A stretch of DNA of 64,000 nucleotides, from contig JAFPWU010000008.1 of assembly GCA_017412715.1 (NCBI GenBank), positions 43,878-107,877 on the forward strand, in the 5' to 3' direction. Numbering within the stretch: the first letter of the stretch is position 1; every line of letters begins with the position of its first letter. This document shows positions 54,376-63,943 of this stretch, in pieces. This DNA comes from Clostridia bacterium (lineage in GTDB: Bacteria; Bacillota; Clostridia; Christensenellales; Aristaeellaceae). Under the pieces are notes generated by a model. It saw nothing but the letters and a program-made list of their open reading frames with translations. It made no database searches and was not told where the DNA came from. The position numbers and the translations under genes are program-made.

Positions 54376-54405
54376 AATGTAACAAGGGAAGGAAGGGTTT
54401 GTCAA
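54376..54405 (-). promoter_or_regulatory. Sigma-A promoter of the GH3 gene
   Basis: Minus strand TTGACA (54405-54400), an 18-nt spacer and TACATT (54381-54376). It lies back to back with the oppA promoter, 48 bp between -35 elements, a natural place for a shared regulator. Confidence 0.7.
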
Positions 54406-54452
54406 CCCAAAAGAGGAGATCCGGGGAGAACCGGAAAGCTGTATTTTTTGTA

Positions 54453-54481
54453 TTGACATTCGACCGAAAAGTTGCTATGAT
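54453..54481 (+). promoter_or_regulatory. Sigma-A promoter of the oppABCDF-type operon
   Basis: TTGACA (54453-54458), a 17-nt spacer and TATGAT (54476-54481), 140 nt before the first gene. Confidence 0.85.
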
Positions 54482-54620
54482 TCTTCCCTGAACAGAAACA
54501 TGTTTTGCAGCCAAAGAAAGTCTATGGGATTTCCTGCGGAGGAATCCATAGGACAAATCTGTCTTTTGTTTTTCCGGGCGGAATGCCCTGGAAATATATT
54601 TTGAAGGAGGTTCGACCTGT

Positions 54621-56456
54621 ATGAAGAAGATCCTTGCCCTGGTGCTGGCGGTGGCCATGCTGCTTTCCGTTGCCGCTGCCGGTGCGGAAACTGTGACGAC
54701 CCTGCCCAGAAACAAGACGCTGTATCACGGCGGATGGCAGTACGGCTCCATCGCTGCATGGAACCCGCTGCATTCCAACTCCAACAACTCTATGGCCATT
54801 TCCGCCAACCCCCGCGGAAGCCGGACGCTGGTCTGGGAGACCGCTTATATGTACAATGCCCTGGACGGCAAGCTGTACGGCCTGCTGGCTGAGGACGGAT
54901 ATGAGTGGAACGAAGACATGACCCAGCTGACCTTCGGCGTGAAGGCTGCGGCGAAGTGGAATGACGGGACTGCCGTGACGGCGGACGACGTGGTTGCCAC
55001 CTGGGAAGCCTGGAAGAAGCTGGACGGATACAACGGCACCTACGCCGGATATGCTCCCTATATCGCCAATATTGAAGCGGCTGACGGCAAGGTGGTTATC
55101 TCCCTGGTGACCAATGATGAAGGCAAGCCCGTGAACCCGCTGCTGGTTTATGACTATCTGAGCGGCACTTACATTCTCCAGAAAGCCTGGCTGGACAGCA
55201 TGTTCGAGAAGCATGGCGGCGATGCCAAGGCCGTTGCGGAAGATACCTGCTCGGAAAAGGACGTGCCCTACTCCGGCCCCTACACCTTCTATTTCGACAA
55301 TGATCAGCTGACTGTCCTGGTCCGGGACGACAACTACTGGGGACAGGATGAGTCCATGTGGGGCAAGCTGCCTGTTGCCAAGTATCAGGCGCATACCATT
55401 TACAGCGGCAATGACGCTTCCCTGGTGGCCTTCAAGGAAGGTCAGATCGACGTGAACCAGCAGTTCGTCAGCAACATCCAGGATCTGTGGGAAAAGGATG
55501 GTCTGGCCATCTCCACCTACATGGATGAAGCTCCCTACGGCGTCTGCGCTACCATGCCTACCGCCTGGTTCAATATGGAAGTTCCGGTGCTGCAGGTGAA
55601 GGAAGTCCGGAAAGCCATCGCCATGGCCGTGGACTATGACACCATCATTGCAAACGCCATGACCAACCAGAGCCCCTCTTTTGCGGATGTGCCCCGTTCC
55701 GTCATGAACCCTACCGACGGTGAGCAGGCCCTGCTGGACCATGACGCAATTCAGCCCTATCAGTGGGATGCTACCGATGACCTGGACACCCGGATTGAAA
55801 AGGCCAAGGCCCTGCTGGATGAGGCGGGCATCGTGGATACCGACGGAGACGGCTACCGCGAGTACAACGGCGAGAAGGTCAGCCTGAAGAGCTGCTGCCC
55901 CAACGGCTGGACCGACTGGCAGGCCGCGATGGAAGTGGTTGCTGCTGCAGGCGAAAAGATCGGCCTGGACATTACCACCAACTATCCTGAATGGGATATC
56001 TATCAGACTGTATTTACGGCTGCTTCTCAGACGGAGTATGACATCTTCATGTGGTCTCCCGCCGGCGCTGCGCCCTCTTCTCCCTGGGCCCGCGTCCGTG
56101 GCCTGATGAGCTCTGAGTATATCGGCCTGAACAGCAACTGGTCCGGAAACTTCGGCCACTGGTCCAATGAGCGCGCTGACGAAATCATTGCCGCCATTCC
56201 GCTGGCTGCCACCGAAGAGGAGCAGAAGGCTCTGTACACCGAAGCCACCATTCTGTACCTGGATGAAGTGCCCTCCTTCTCCCTCATGTATCGTCCTGAG
56301 AGCTTCTATGCTGTGAACGAGACCGTATGGACCAACTTCGTGTCTCAGGATCTGAATGCGGAGCTGGCTGCCGAAGGCAAGCCCCAGATTCCTCCGCTGG
56401 ATCTGATCGATGGCTACGGCATTGCCGGTCAGTACTATATCGAGCTGGTAGAATGA
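54621..56456 (+). CDS. ABC transporter substrate-binding protein, family 5 (OppA/CbtA type)
   Basis: 611 residues. The signal peptide MKKILALVLAVAMLLSVAAA ends at GAET with an AxA-like site and has no lipobox cysteine. Family 5 features: a ligand-binding lobe with LYGLLAEDGYEWNEDMTQLT, the typical TFGVKAAAKWNDGTAVTADD, and FNMEVPVLQVKEVRKAIAMA near residue 318. Family 5 proteins bind peptides, nickel or beta-oligosaccharides; the divergent GH3 gene favours oligosaccharides here (inference). GAAGGAGG lies before the ATG. A strong stem-loop follows the gene. Confidence 0.9.
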   Translation: MKKILALVLAVAMLLSVAAAGAETVTTLPRNKTLYHGGWQYGSIAAWNPLHSNSNNSMAISANPRGSRTLVWETAYMYNALDGKLYGLLAEDGYEWNEDMTQLTFGVKAAAKWNDGTAVTADDVVATWEAWKKLDGYNGTYAGYAPYIANIEAADGKVVISLVTNDEGKPVNPLLVYDYLSGTYILQKAWLDSMFEKHGGDAKAVAEDTCSEKDVPYSGPYTFYFDNDQLTVLVRDDNYWGQDESMWGKLPVAKYQAHTIYSGNDASLVAFKEGQIDVNQQFVSNIQDLWEKDGLAISTYMDEAPYGVCATMPTAWFNMEVPVLQVKEVRKAIAMAVDYDTIIANAMTNQSPSFADVPRSVMNPTDGEQALLDHDAIQPYQWDATDDLDTRIEKAKALLDEAGIVDTDGDGYREYNGEKVSLKSCCPNGWTDWQAAMEVVAAAGEKIGLDITTNYPEWDIYQTVFTAASQTEYDIFMWSPAGAAPSSPWARVRGLMSSEYIGLNSNWSGNFGHWSNERADEIIAAIPLAATEEEQKALYTEATILYLDEVPSFSLMYRPESFYAVNETVWTNFVSQDLNAELAAEGKPQIPPLDLIDGYGIAGQYYIELVE

Positions 56457-56501
56457 TCCCCCCTGGCAGATATTCATAGACTGACAAAGCGTCAATTCTG
56501 C

Positions 56502-56536
56502 GCGGCCATGACCTGTTTCAGGCGGGTCATGGCCGC
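56502..56536 (+). terminator. Intra-operon stem-loop after the binding-protein gene
   Basis: GCGGCCATGACC/GGTCATGGCCGC perfect 12-bp stem with an 11-nt loop, followed by CTTTTGC. Same placement as the stem-loop after chvE. Confidence 0.7.
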
Positions 56537-56564
56537 CTTTTGCTAATCAAGAGGGGGCGATCAG

Positions 56565-57572
56565 TTGAGTAAGGGATACCGAAAGTATTTTAAGAAGAAA
56601 ATCTTCTGGTTCATTATCACCTTTATCGTCGCTGTGATGCTGAATTTCTTCCTGCCCCGGATGATGCCCGGTGACCCGGTCAACGCTATTTTAAGCAAGA
56701 CGCTGGGAAACACCACCGATGCGGCGGCTATCCAGAAGCAGTATGAGGTCTATCAACAGGCTTTCGGACTGGACAAGTCTTTGCCGGAGCAGTTTCTTAT
56801 TTTCTGCAAAAATGCGATCCGGGGAGACTTTGGACTTTCTTTCAGCCAGTATCCCAGGTCCGTGAGCGATATTATTTCCAGCTCTATCGGATGGACCCTG
56901 GCCCTGCAGATCCCTGCCATCATTGTGGGATGGATTCTGGGCAACGTGCTGGGAGCGGTGGCCGCCTATCGGAGAAAGATCTGGGATAAGGTGGTTATGC
57001 CGGTGAGCCTGTTTTTCAGCGCGGTACCTGCCTTTGGCGCAGCGGTCGTGCTGCTTGTGATCTTCGGCATTACCCTGAAATGGGCTCCGGTGAACGGAGC
57101 TTACGATCCGGGCATGATTCCCAACTTCAGCTGGGAGTTTATTTCCTCGGTGATCAGGCATTATCAGCTGCCCTTCTTCTCCATCGTGCTGATTTCCATC
57201 GGCGGTCAGGCTGTGGGCATGCGTTCCATGTCCATCTATGAGCTGAACGCGGATTATGTCAAGTACTCCCGCTTCCTGGGAATCAAGGATAAGAAGATTG
57301 TTCGGTATGTGTTCCGCAATGCCATGCTTCCCCAGGTGACCGGACTGGCCATGTCCATCGGTTCTTCCGTGGGCGGCGCTCTGGTAGCGGAGACCATTTT
57401 CAGCTATCCCGGCCTGGGCAGTACCATGTACAAGGCGATCACCGCCTCGGACTATCCGCTGATTTCCGCTACTACGCTGATAATCACAGTGATGGTGCTG
57501 ATTGCCTCATTCCTGCTGGATATCATTTATGCGTTTATTGATCCCCGCGTCAAAGCGGCGCAGTTTGATTAA
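56565..57572 (+). CDS. ABC transporter permease, OppB type
   Basis: 335 residues, six membrane helices, with long N-terminal cytoplasmic-extracytoplasmic part typical of OppB/Dpp[21 protein letters not shown] near residue 25 and [11 protein letters not shown]. The EAA loop is [20 protein letters not shown] near residue 227 with the following [12 protein letters not shown]. Start TTG with GAGGGGGC upstream. It follows the stem-loop behind the binding-protein gene and precedes OppC by 14 nt. Confidence 0.92.
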   Translation: MSKGYRKYFKKKIFWFIITFIVAVMLNFFLPRMMPGDPVNAILSKTLGNTTDAAAIQKQYEVYQQAFGLDKSLPEQFLIFCKNAIRGDFGLSFSQYPRSVSDIISSSIGWTLALQIPAIIVGWILGNVLGAVAAYRRKIWDKVVMPVSLFFSAVPAFGAAVVLLVIFGITLKWAPVNGAYDPGMIPNFSWEFISSVIRHYQLPFFSIVLISIGGQAVGMRSMSIYELNADYVKYSRFLGIKDKKIVRYVFRNAMLPQVTGLAMSIGSSVGGALVAETIFSYPGLGSTMYKAITASDYPLISATTLIITVMVLIASFLLDIIYAFIDPRVKAAQFD

Positions 57573-57586
57573 GGAGGTGGAAGAAG

Positions 57587-58849
57587 ATGAAAAATATCCT
57601 GAAAAGCTGCCTCCACTCTCCCCGGTTCATGACTGGATTCATTCTTTTCATTATCCTGCTGGGCATCGCTCTGTTCTATCCCCTGTTTCATCCGGGCAAT
57701 CCCCTTCAGATGATCGGGCAGAACAGCTTTGTGGAGCCGGGAACCTACCTGTCCCTGTATGATGCCAATACGGTGAACCTGAACGGAAAGACCAGCACCT
57801 TCATCATGGATGATGCGGCGGTTAACCGGGCTGACAGCAATATTTCCGAGGCGGACAGACAGACGATGCTTGCCTATCTGGCCGCTGCCGGGGTAGATGT
57901 GAGCCACCTGGATACAAGCCATGAGAATCTGGACAGTCTGGTTACCCTGTGGCAGGAAAACTATGATTCCAGCAAGAAGGTGGAAGGCTATACCACTTCC
58001 GCCAAAAAGCGTGATCTGCGGACCCTGAACAGCCGGCTGCTGGCGGCATTGAACGCAGGCGAACAGACCCTTCTGACTAAGAACGGGGATGAGGAAGTCC
58101 GCACCGCCGTGGCGAATAACGCCTATGTGCGTTCGAACCAGGTGGCCAACGTGATCAACCTGCCTCTGGGCACGGATAACTTCGGCCGGGATATGATGAA
58201 GGAACTGGCCGCGGCTATCGGAACTTCCCTGATCATCGGCCTGATCGCCGGCACCATAGCCACCATCCTGGGGCTGGTCATCGGGCTGCTATCCGGATAT
58301 CTGGGCGGCATAGTGGATGACATTCTTATGTTCGTATGCAATGTGTTCACGGTTATTCCCGGCTTTGTGCTGCTGATTCTGATTTACTACTCTGTTGGAC
58401 AGGAGGCGCGCGGAGTGACCACCTGCGCCATCGTCATTGGAATTACCAGCTGGGTCTGGACAGCCCGTTCCGTCCGGTCTCAGGTCATTTCCCTTCGGAA
58501 CCGGGATCATGTGAACCTGTCCAAACTGAGCGGGCACAGCCTGGTGCGGATTATCGTAACGGATATCCTTCCCTATATTGCCAGCTACGTGGTGATGGCC
58601 TTTATCCTGCAGGTTTCCAGCGGCATCCTGGCCGAAGCTCAGCTGAGTCTGCTGGGACTTGGCCCGAAGACCACCACGACCCCCACCCTGGGCCTGATGA
58701 TGAACTGGGCTATGCTGTACAATGCCCATACCCAGGGTTATTGGTGGGCCTACTTCCCGGTGATCGCGGTGATTGCCCTGACGTCGTTCTCCCTTAACCT
58801 GATGAATACCGGCCTCGACCAGGTATTCAACCCGACGCTGAGAGATTAA
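57587..58849 (+). CDS. ABC transporter permease, OppC type, with large extracytoplasmic insertion
   Basis: 420 residues, against about 300 for typical OppC. TM1 (FMTGFILFIILLGIALFYPL) is followed by an insertion of about 110 residues (DANTVNLNGKTSTFIMDDAA, MLAYLAAAGVDVSHLDTSHE, KKRDLRTLNSRLLAALNAGE) before the conserved LPLGTDNFGRDMMKEL near residue 189. Then the usual five helices and EAA loop (VNLSKLSGHSLVRIIVTDIL, then LPYIASYV). The insertion should lie outside the membrane next to the binding protein docking face. AAGGAGGTGG precedes the ATG. Confidence 0.9.
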   Translation: MKNILKSCLHSPRFMTGFILFIILLGIALFYPLFHPGNPLQMIGQNSFVEPGTYLSLYDANTVNLNGKTSTFIMDDAAVNRADSNISEADRQTMLAYLAAAGVDVSHLDTSHENLDSLVTLWQENYDSSKKVEGYTTSAKKRDLRTLNSRLLAALNAGEQTLLTKNGDEEVRTAVANNAYVRSNQVANVINLPLGTDNFGRDMMKELAAAIGTSLIIGLIAGTIATILGLVIGLLSGYLGGIVDDILMFVCNVFTVIPGFVLLILIYYSVGQEARGVTTCAIVIGITSWVWTARSVRSQVISLRNRDHVNLSKLSGHSLVRIIVTDILPYIASYVVMAFILQVSSGILAEAQLSLLGLGPKTTTTPTLGLMMNWAMLYNAHTQGYWWAYFPVIAVIALTSFSLNLMNTGLDQVFNPTLRD

Positions 58850-58864
58850 AAGGAGGTGTGAAAC

Positions 58865-59875
58865 ATGGCAAAGAAGATGCTGGAAGTCAGTGAGCTGACC
58901 ACCAAGTATATTACCCGAACCGGGGAAAACGTCTATTCCGTGGATCACGTCTCCCTGACCATTGAGGAAGGCAAGAGCCTGGGCATCGCGGGCGAAAGCG
59001 GATGCGGAAAGTCCACGCTGGCTCTGAGCCTGATGGGCTATTACTTCGCGCCGCTGCATTATACTTCCGGCACCATCGTGGTGGACGGAAAGGACATCAC
59101 CGGACTGGATCCGGATGTGGTGCGGAAGACGGTGCTGGGAACCGACGTGGCCTATATCCCTCAGGCGGCCATGAACGCGCTGAACCCCACACGGAAGGTG
59201 GGAAAATTTATCGAAGATGTGATCCGGGCCCATGAGCTGCCCATGGACAAAAAGCAGATCCGGGAGATGGCGGAGCAGCGCTTCGCGCTGCTGGGCCTGC
59301 CGGTGGATTCGCTGGACAAGCACAGTGTGGAGCTTTCCGGCGGCATGCGGCAGCGGGTGGTTATCGCAGTTTCTACCATTCTGAACCCGAAGGTTCTGAT
59401 TGCGGACGAGCCGTCTTCTGCGCTTGATGTAACCAGCCAGAAGATGGTGATCAAGATGATGAAGGACATGATGGCGAAGGGCCTGGTCAAGAGCATGATC
59501 TTCATCACTCATGAGCTGCCGCTGCTTTACAACGTGACGGACGATATCATGGTCATGTACGCGGGACAGATCGTGGAGCGGGGAACCGCCCATGAGATGG
59601 TGTTTGATCCCGTGCACCCCTACAGCCGGGGCCTGATGAGGTCCATCCTGGTGCCGGAGGAAGGTACGCGGGATGTGAAGCTGACAGCCATTCCCGGCAC
59701 ACCCCCCAATCTGAAGCATCCTCCGGCGGGATGCAGGTTTGCGGAGCGGTGCAGGTATGCCACCCCCGCCTGCAGGTATAATCAGCCGCCTCTGCTGGAA
59801 TTTGCGGAAGGCCGCAGCTACCGCTGTATGCACTCGGTAGATCATCTGAAGGAGGTGTACGAAGGTGAAGACTGA
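58865..59875 (+). CDS. ABC transporter ATP-binding protein, OppD type
   Basis: 336 residues. Walker [10 protein letters not shown] near residue 42, Q-loop [13 protein letters not shown], signature LSGGMRQRV near residue 159, Walker [13 protein letters not shown] and switch His in FITHELPLL. The C-terminal Opp extension has the four-cysteine [4Fe-4S]-like or zinc motif [14 protein letters not shown] ending at CMHS, typical of OppD/OppF. AGGAGGTGTG precedes the ATG. Overlaps the next gene by 11 nt. Confidence 0.93.
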   Translation: MAKKMLEVSELTTKYITRTGENVYSVDHVSLTIEEGKSLGIAGESGCGKSTLALSLMGYYFAPLHYTSGTIVVDGKDITGLDPDVVRKTVLGTDVAYIPQAAMNALNPTRKVGKFIEDVIRAHELPMDKKQIREMAEQRFALLGLPVDSLDKHSVELSGGMRQRVVIAVSTILNPKVLIADEPSSALDVTSQKMVIKMMKDMMAKGLVKSMIFITHELPLLYNVTDDIMVMYAGQIVERGTAHEMVFDPVHPYSRGLMRSILVPEEGTRDVKLTAIPGTPPNLKHPPAGCRFAERCRYATPACRYNQPPLLEFAEGRSYRCMHSVDHLKEVYEGED

Positions 59876-60782
59876 GGAAATCAATGAGGCCATCCAGGAG
59901 ACCGATGCTGCTATCCAGGAGGCGGATTCCCGGGAAAGCGTCACCTTCGGCGCTAACCGGAACAAGGATTTTTCCAAGGAGCCCATGTGCCTGAGCGGGC
60001 GGGGCGTTACCCGGGTTTTCCATACCGGGAAAATTACCACCGTGGCCGTGGACCATGTGGATTTCGACTTTCATCGGGGCGAACTTATTTCCATTGTAGG
60101 CGAATCCGGCTCCGGAAAGACGACCCTGAGCAAAATGTTGCTGGGGCTTCTGGATCCCACGGAAGGGGAGATTTCCTATATGGGCAAGCCCCGGGATATC
60201 TCCACCCGCGCCAAGAAAAAGGAATACTGGCAAGGCATTCAGGCGATTTTCCAGGATCCTTTTTCCAGCTATAACGTATTTCATAAGATTGACTCGGTAT
60301 TGCTGGACTGCATCAACATGCGGGGAGATAAAAATCTGTCCAAGGAAGAGAAGCATGCGCTGATGACCGAGGCCTGCTCCTTCGTGAACCTGAAGTTCGC
60401 GGAGCTGACCAACAAGTATCCCTTTGAGCTGTCCGGCGGACAGATGCAGCGGCTGATGATCGCCCGCATCTTTCTGCTGAAGCCCACTATCCTTCTGGCG
60501 GATGAACCTACCTCCATGATTGATGCCTGTTCCCGGGCCACGATCCTGGATATGCTTCTGAAGCTTCGGGACGAAACGGGTATGACGGTTATCTTCATTA
60601 CCCATGACATCGGCCTGGCTTACTATATTTCCGACTCCGTGTACATTATGGAGCATGGGAAATTCGTGGAAAGCGGCAAGCCGGACAAGGTGATGCTGGA
60701 GCCGGAGGCGCCGTATACCAAGCGGCTGATCAGCGATGTGCCGAAGATTCACGAGCCCTGGGATCTATCTACGGTGGGATAG
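59865..60782 (+). CDS. ABC transporter ATP-binding protein, OppF type
   Basis: 305 residues from GTG, with AAGGAGG 8-10 nt upstream inside OppD. After a charged N-terminal part of ~40 residues come Walker [10 protein letters not shown] near residue 79, Q-loop [10 protein letters not shown], signature LSGGQMQRL near residue 191, Walker [13 protein letters not shown] and [11 protein letters not shown]. The C-terminal OppF extension with cysteines is short or missing, as it ends shortly after [13 protein letters not shown]. Last intact gene of the operon. Confidence 0.92.
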   Translation: MKTEEINEAIQETDAAIQEADSRESVTFGANRNKDFSKEPMCLSGRGVTRVFHTGKITTVAVDHVDFDFHRGELISIVGESGSGKTTLSKMLLGLLDPTEGEISYMGKPRDISTRAKKKEYWQGIQAIFQDPFSSYNVFHKIDSVLLDCINMRGDKNLSKEEKHALMTEACSFVNLKFAELTNKYPFELSGGQMQRLMIARIFLLKPTILLADEPTSMIDACSRATILDMLLKLRDETGMTVIFITHDIGLAYYISDSVYIMEHGKFVESGKPDKVMLEPEAPYTKRLISDVPKIHEPWDLSTVG

Positions 60783-60830
60783 GATTTTCTTTTCCGGAGA
60801 CGTATGCATGCACTTCCTTCGACAGGCTGT

Positions 60831-60858
60831 GAAGCAGTATTTGCTTCGATCCTTTTTT
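60831..60858 (+). terminator. Possible terminator of the Opp-type operon
   Basis: GAAGCA/TGCTTC 6-bp stem with a 5-nt loop, then GATCC and six T. The stem is short and the T run is 5 nt away, so this is uncertain. Confidence 0.35.
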
Positions 60859-60915
60859 CAGAAGGATATGGCATAGAATGGATGGCAGGCATTAAGAGCA
60901 GAACCCGAAATAACA

Positions 60916-62398
60916 GGCCGCAGGCACTTTCAAGAAGTAGGAAAGCAACAAGGCAGCGAACTATCTCAAGTCTCTTGGGGTGAAAAAAGGGGACGCAGTG
61001 ATGCTGATCCTGAAGCGCCATCACGAGTTCTGGCCCATCCTGATGGGACTGCACAAAATCGGCGCAATTACGGTTCCGGCCACGCACCTGCTGACCGCCA
61101 AGGATATCCGGTACCGGGTTCGGGCCGCGGAAATCAGCGTCATTATTACCACGCAGCATACCACTACCGTGGCGGACTCGGTGCTGGAAGCTGCGCCGGA
61201 CTGCCCGACGCTGAAGCACCTGCTGATGGTCAGGTCGGAGAAGGAAGGTTTCGAAAGCTTCGATGCGGGATTTGCCGCCGCTTCCGATATCTGGGAGAAG
61301 CCTCAGGGAAAGGAATATCCCTGCGACAGGGATCTCATGCTGGTGTATTTTACCTCCGGCACTACCGGGCAGCCCAAGATGGTGGCCCAAGACTATTATT
61401 ATCCCCTGGGCCATATACTTACCGGCTGTTACTGGCTGCAGTGCGAGGACGGAGGTCTTCATCTGACGGTTTCGGAAACCGGATGGGCCAAGTCCGTATG
61501 GGGCAAGCTGTACGGCCAGTGGCTGGCGGGCAGCTGTGTCTTCGTATATGATTTCGATAAGTTCAAAGGGACGGAGATCCTGGAGATGATCGAGAAATTC
61601 GGCATCACTACCTACTGCTCCCCGCCTACTATGTACCGTTTCATCCTGCAGGAGGATCTGTCCAAATATGATCTGTCCAGCCTGCATCACTGCTCCGTAG
61701 CAGGGGAGCCTCTGCCGCCGGAGATTGTGGAGGATTGGAAACGGCAGACCGGCATCGAGCTGCGGGAGTGCTTCGGACAGACGGAGCTGGTGCCTACGCT
61801 GGTGACCTTCCCCTGGATGGAGGTCAAGCAGGGTTCCATGGGCAAGCCTGCGCCCCTCTTTGACGTGGATGTCGTGGATGCGGAAGGGAATTCCTGTCCC
61901 GCTGGCCAGACGGGGGAAATCATTATCCGTATCCATTACGGAAAGCCCTAAGGCATGTTTGCGGGATACTACAAACATCCGGAGATGACGGAGGCTGCTC
62001 TGGCGGGGAATGTTTACCACACGCTGGGCCTTGCCTGGAAGGATGAGTGGGGGTACTACTGGTACGTAGGCCAGGCGGATGACGTCATCAAGTCCAGCGG
62101 ATACAGAATTGGGTCCTTCGAAGTGGAAAGCGCGCTGCTGGATCATCCGGCGGTGCTGGAGTGTGCTATTACCGGCGTGCCGGATCCGCTGCGGGGACAG
62201 ATTGTCAAGGCCACTGTGGTCCTGAAGCCGGGATATCAGGCATCGGACGCCATGGTGAAGGAGCTGCAGGATCATGTGAAGCATCTGACAGCGCCCTACA
62301 AGTATCCCAGAAAAGTTGAATTCGTGGCAGAGCTGCCGAAGACCATCTCCGGCAAGGTACGCCGGTTTGAAATCAGGAACAGGGACAGCGGAAAATGA
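60916..62398 (+). pseudogene. Decayed acyl-CoA synthetase
   Basis: AMP-forming acyl-CoA synthetase of the same subgroup as the fusion at 24938-27235 (shared NYLKSLGVKKGDAVMLILKR, YFTSGTTGQPK, PTMYRFILQEDLSKYDLSS). Three lesions are seen. The N-terminus is missing, and the trace FQEVGK (60928-60945) is in another frame than the following SNKAANYL (60944 on), a frameshift. TAA at 61949-61951 interrupts the frame between IHYGKP and [10 protein letters not shown]. The ATP-binding YHTGD motif reads YHTLG, losing the key Asp. The catalytic [10 protein letters not shown] lysine remains. The tail overlaps recO by 4 nt. Split expression of the two halves is unlikely given the lost Asp. Confidence 0.85.
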
Positions 62399-63150
62399 AC
62401 CAGACGGAGCACACGGCCATCGTGCTGCGGCATGTGAACTATCGGGACAATGATCGGATGGTGACCCTTTTCAGCCCCTCCCGGGGACGGATCGATGCCA
62501 TTATCCGGAACTGCCGCAAGCCGAAATCTCACAATCTTAATGCGGGGGAACTTTTTGCCCTGGGAGATTATATGCTCATGGAGTCCGGAGGCCGGGCTAC
62601 CGTGACTTCGGTACACCTGATAGAGACTTTCTATGCGCTGAGGCAGGATTATGAGCGGCTGACCTGCGGGACCTATGTGCTGAGCCTGACGGAGGCAGTT
62701 ATTGAGCCGGAACAGGAGCGGCAGGAGCTGTTCATGCTGCTGCTGCACACGCTGAGCCGTCTGTCTTTTTCGGATCAGCCCTGGCGGCCTCTGCTATCCG
62801 GGTTTCTGCTGCATTTTGCGGCCTGCGAGGGGTTTAAGCCCCGCCTCAACCACTGCGTTCAGTGCGGAAAACGGATGGGCGAGGAAGGGCCTTTCTTCTT
62901 CGATATGGCGGAGGGAGGCTTGTGCTGCCGGGAATGCCATGAAGAGTGGAAGCGGGCGAAGATGCCAGGGGTCAGGGCGCAGGAGAGCCTGACTCCTCAG
63001 CAGGTTCGGTGGATGAGGAAAGCGCTGGCCAGCGGATCTGCTGCCTGGGTGGATCGACAGGAGAGCTATGCACCGTTTTCCCTGCTGAGGAGATTTGTGG
63101 AAGACAGATTGGGACGACGAATCCGAAGCAGTGTGCTGCTGCCGGAATAG
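62395..63150 (+). CDS. recO: DNA repair protein RecO
   Basis: 251 residues. RecO loads RecA with RecR during recombinational repair. N-terminal OB fold: [41 protein letters not shown] helical C-terminal domain carries the zinc site HCVQCGKRM near residue 153 and [10 protein letters not shown] near residue 181. The ATG overlaps the pseudogene stop (ATGA), so it may have been coupled to the former synthetase gene; a ribosome site is weak (CAGCGGAAA). Confidence 0.93.
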   Translation: MNQTEHTAIVLRHVNYRDNDRMVTLFSPSRGRIDAIIRNCRKPKSHNLNAGELFALGDYMLMESGGRATVTSVHLIETFYALRQDYERLTCGTYVLSLTEAVIEPEQERQELFMLLLHTLSRLSFSDQPWRPLLSGFLLHFAACEGFKPRLNHCVQCGKRMGEEGPFFFDMAEGGLCCRECHEEWKRAKMPGVRAQESLTPQQVRWMRKALASGSAAWVDRQESYAPFSLLRRFVEDRLGRRIRSSVLLPE

Positions 63151-63192
63151 AGAAGTAAGATCGGAGCCGGATCAGGAAAGGATACAGGTAAC

Positions 63193-63759
63193 ATGAAGAT
63201 AGATCGGGAGCATGAGCTGCAGACCCTGCGGGAGGTACAGACCTCGTCGAAGACCGTGTTTGACGGGGTGCTGCTGCATGTGAAGCAGGATACAGTCAAC
63301 CTGCCCAACAGCGGAAGCGGCATCAGGGAGGTGATTCGGCATATCGGAGCGGTCTGTGTGATTCCCGTGACGCAGGATAACCAGGTGATCGTGGAGAGGC
63401 AGTATCGCTATCCCCTGGATCAGGTGATCACGGAGATTCCTGCGGGCAAGCTGGACAGCAGGGAGGAGGACCGGCTGTCCGCCATTCAGCGGGAATTGCG
63501 GGAGGAAACAGGATATACCGCAGACGAGTGGATTCCGCTGGGGGATTTCTATTCCGCTCCGGCTTACAGCGATGAACGAATCAGCATGTATATGGCCCGG
63601 AAACTTCATGCAGGGGATCGGCACCTGGATGAGGATGAATTCCTGGATGTAATGACTGTGCCGCTGACGGAGCTGGTGGAACAGGTTATGACAGGGGAGA
63701 TCACTGACGCCAAGACCCAGACGGCTATTCTGAAGGCTGCCCGGATTCTTGGCCTTTGA
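63193..63759 (+). CDS. NUDIX hydrolase, ADP-ribose pyrophosphatase type
   Basis: 188 residues. Hydrolyses ADP-ribose or related sugar nucleotides. Domain: N-terminal beta sheet (TVFDGVLLHVKQDTVNLPN), IGAVCVIPVTQDNQVIVERQ, RYPLDQVITEIPAGKLDSRE and the NUDIX helix RLSAIQRELREETGYTADEW, with one extra residue between the conserved Gly and the first Glu compared with the strict GX5E pattern. YSAPAYSDERISMYMARKL follows as in ADP-ribose pyrophosphatases. Lies 42 nt after recO; likely cotranscribed. Confidence 0.9.
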   Translation: MKIDREHELQTLREVQTSSKTVFDGVLLHVKQDTVNLPNSGSGIREVIRHIGAVCVIPVTQDNQVIVERQYRYPLDQVITEIPAGKLDSREEDRLSAIQRELREETGYTADEWIPLGDFYSAPAYSDERISMYMARKLHAGDRHLDEDEFLDVMTVPLTELVEQVMTGEITDAKTQTAILKAARILGL

Positions 63760-63817
63760 TCCATCTTTCACTATGACGCTGTTCGGAATCCGCTTTATGA
63801 AGTTAAAAAATTAATGC

Positions 63818-63846
63818 TGGACAAATTGCTATCCATTTGCTATAAT
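63818..63846 (+). promoter_or_regulatory. Promoter of the tRNA cluster
   Basis: TGGACA (63818-63823), a 17-nt spacer and TATAAT (63841-63846), 17 nt before tRNA-Thr. Confidence 0.8.
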
Positions 63847-63863
63847 ATTCGTTGCTGGTTTGT

Positions 63864-63939
63864 GCCGATGTGGCTCAGTTGGTAGAGCAGCCGATTCGTA
63901 ATCAGCAGGTCAGGGGTTCGAGTCCCCTCATCGGCTCCA
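63864..63939 (+). tRNA. tRNA-Thr (CGT)
   Basis: Complete 76-nt cloverleaf: acceptor GCCGATG/CATCGGC, D stem GCTC/GAGC, anticodon loop TTCGTAA with anticodon CGT (63897-63899), T arm AGGGG-TTCGAGT-CCCCT, discriminator T and encoded CCA. The anticodon stem GCCGA/TCAGC has one C-A mismatch in the middle. Confidence 0.95.
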
Positions 63940-63943
63940 GCTT

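Noticed and set aside
54170..54715. N-terminal extension of the GH3 enzyme by about 180 codons
   Set aside because: It runs through both divergent promoters and into the binding-protein gene on the other strand; the ribosome site supports 54169.
61949..61951. In-frame TAA in the acyl-CoA synthetase as recoding
   Set aside because: TAA is not used for selenocysteine or pyrrolysine, and other lesions in the same gene show decay.
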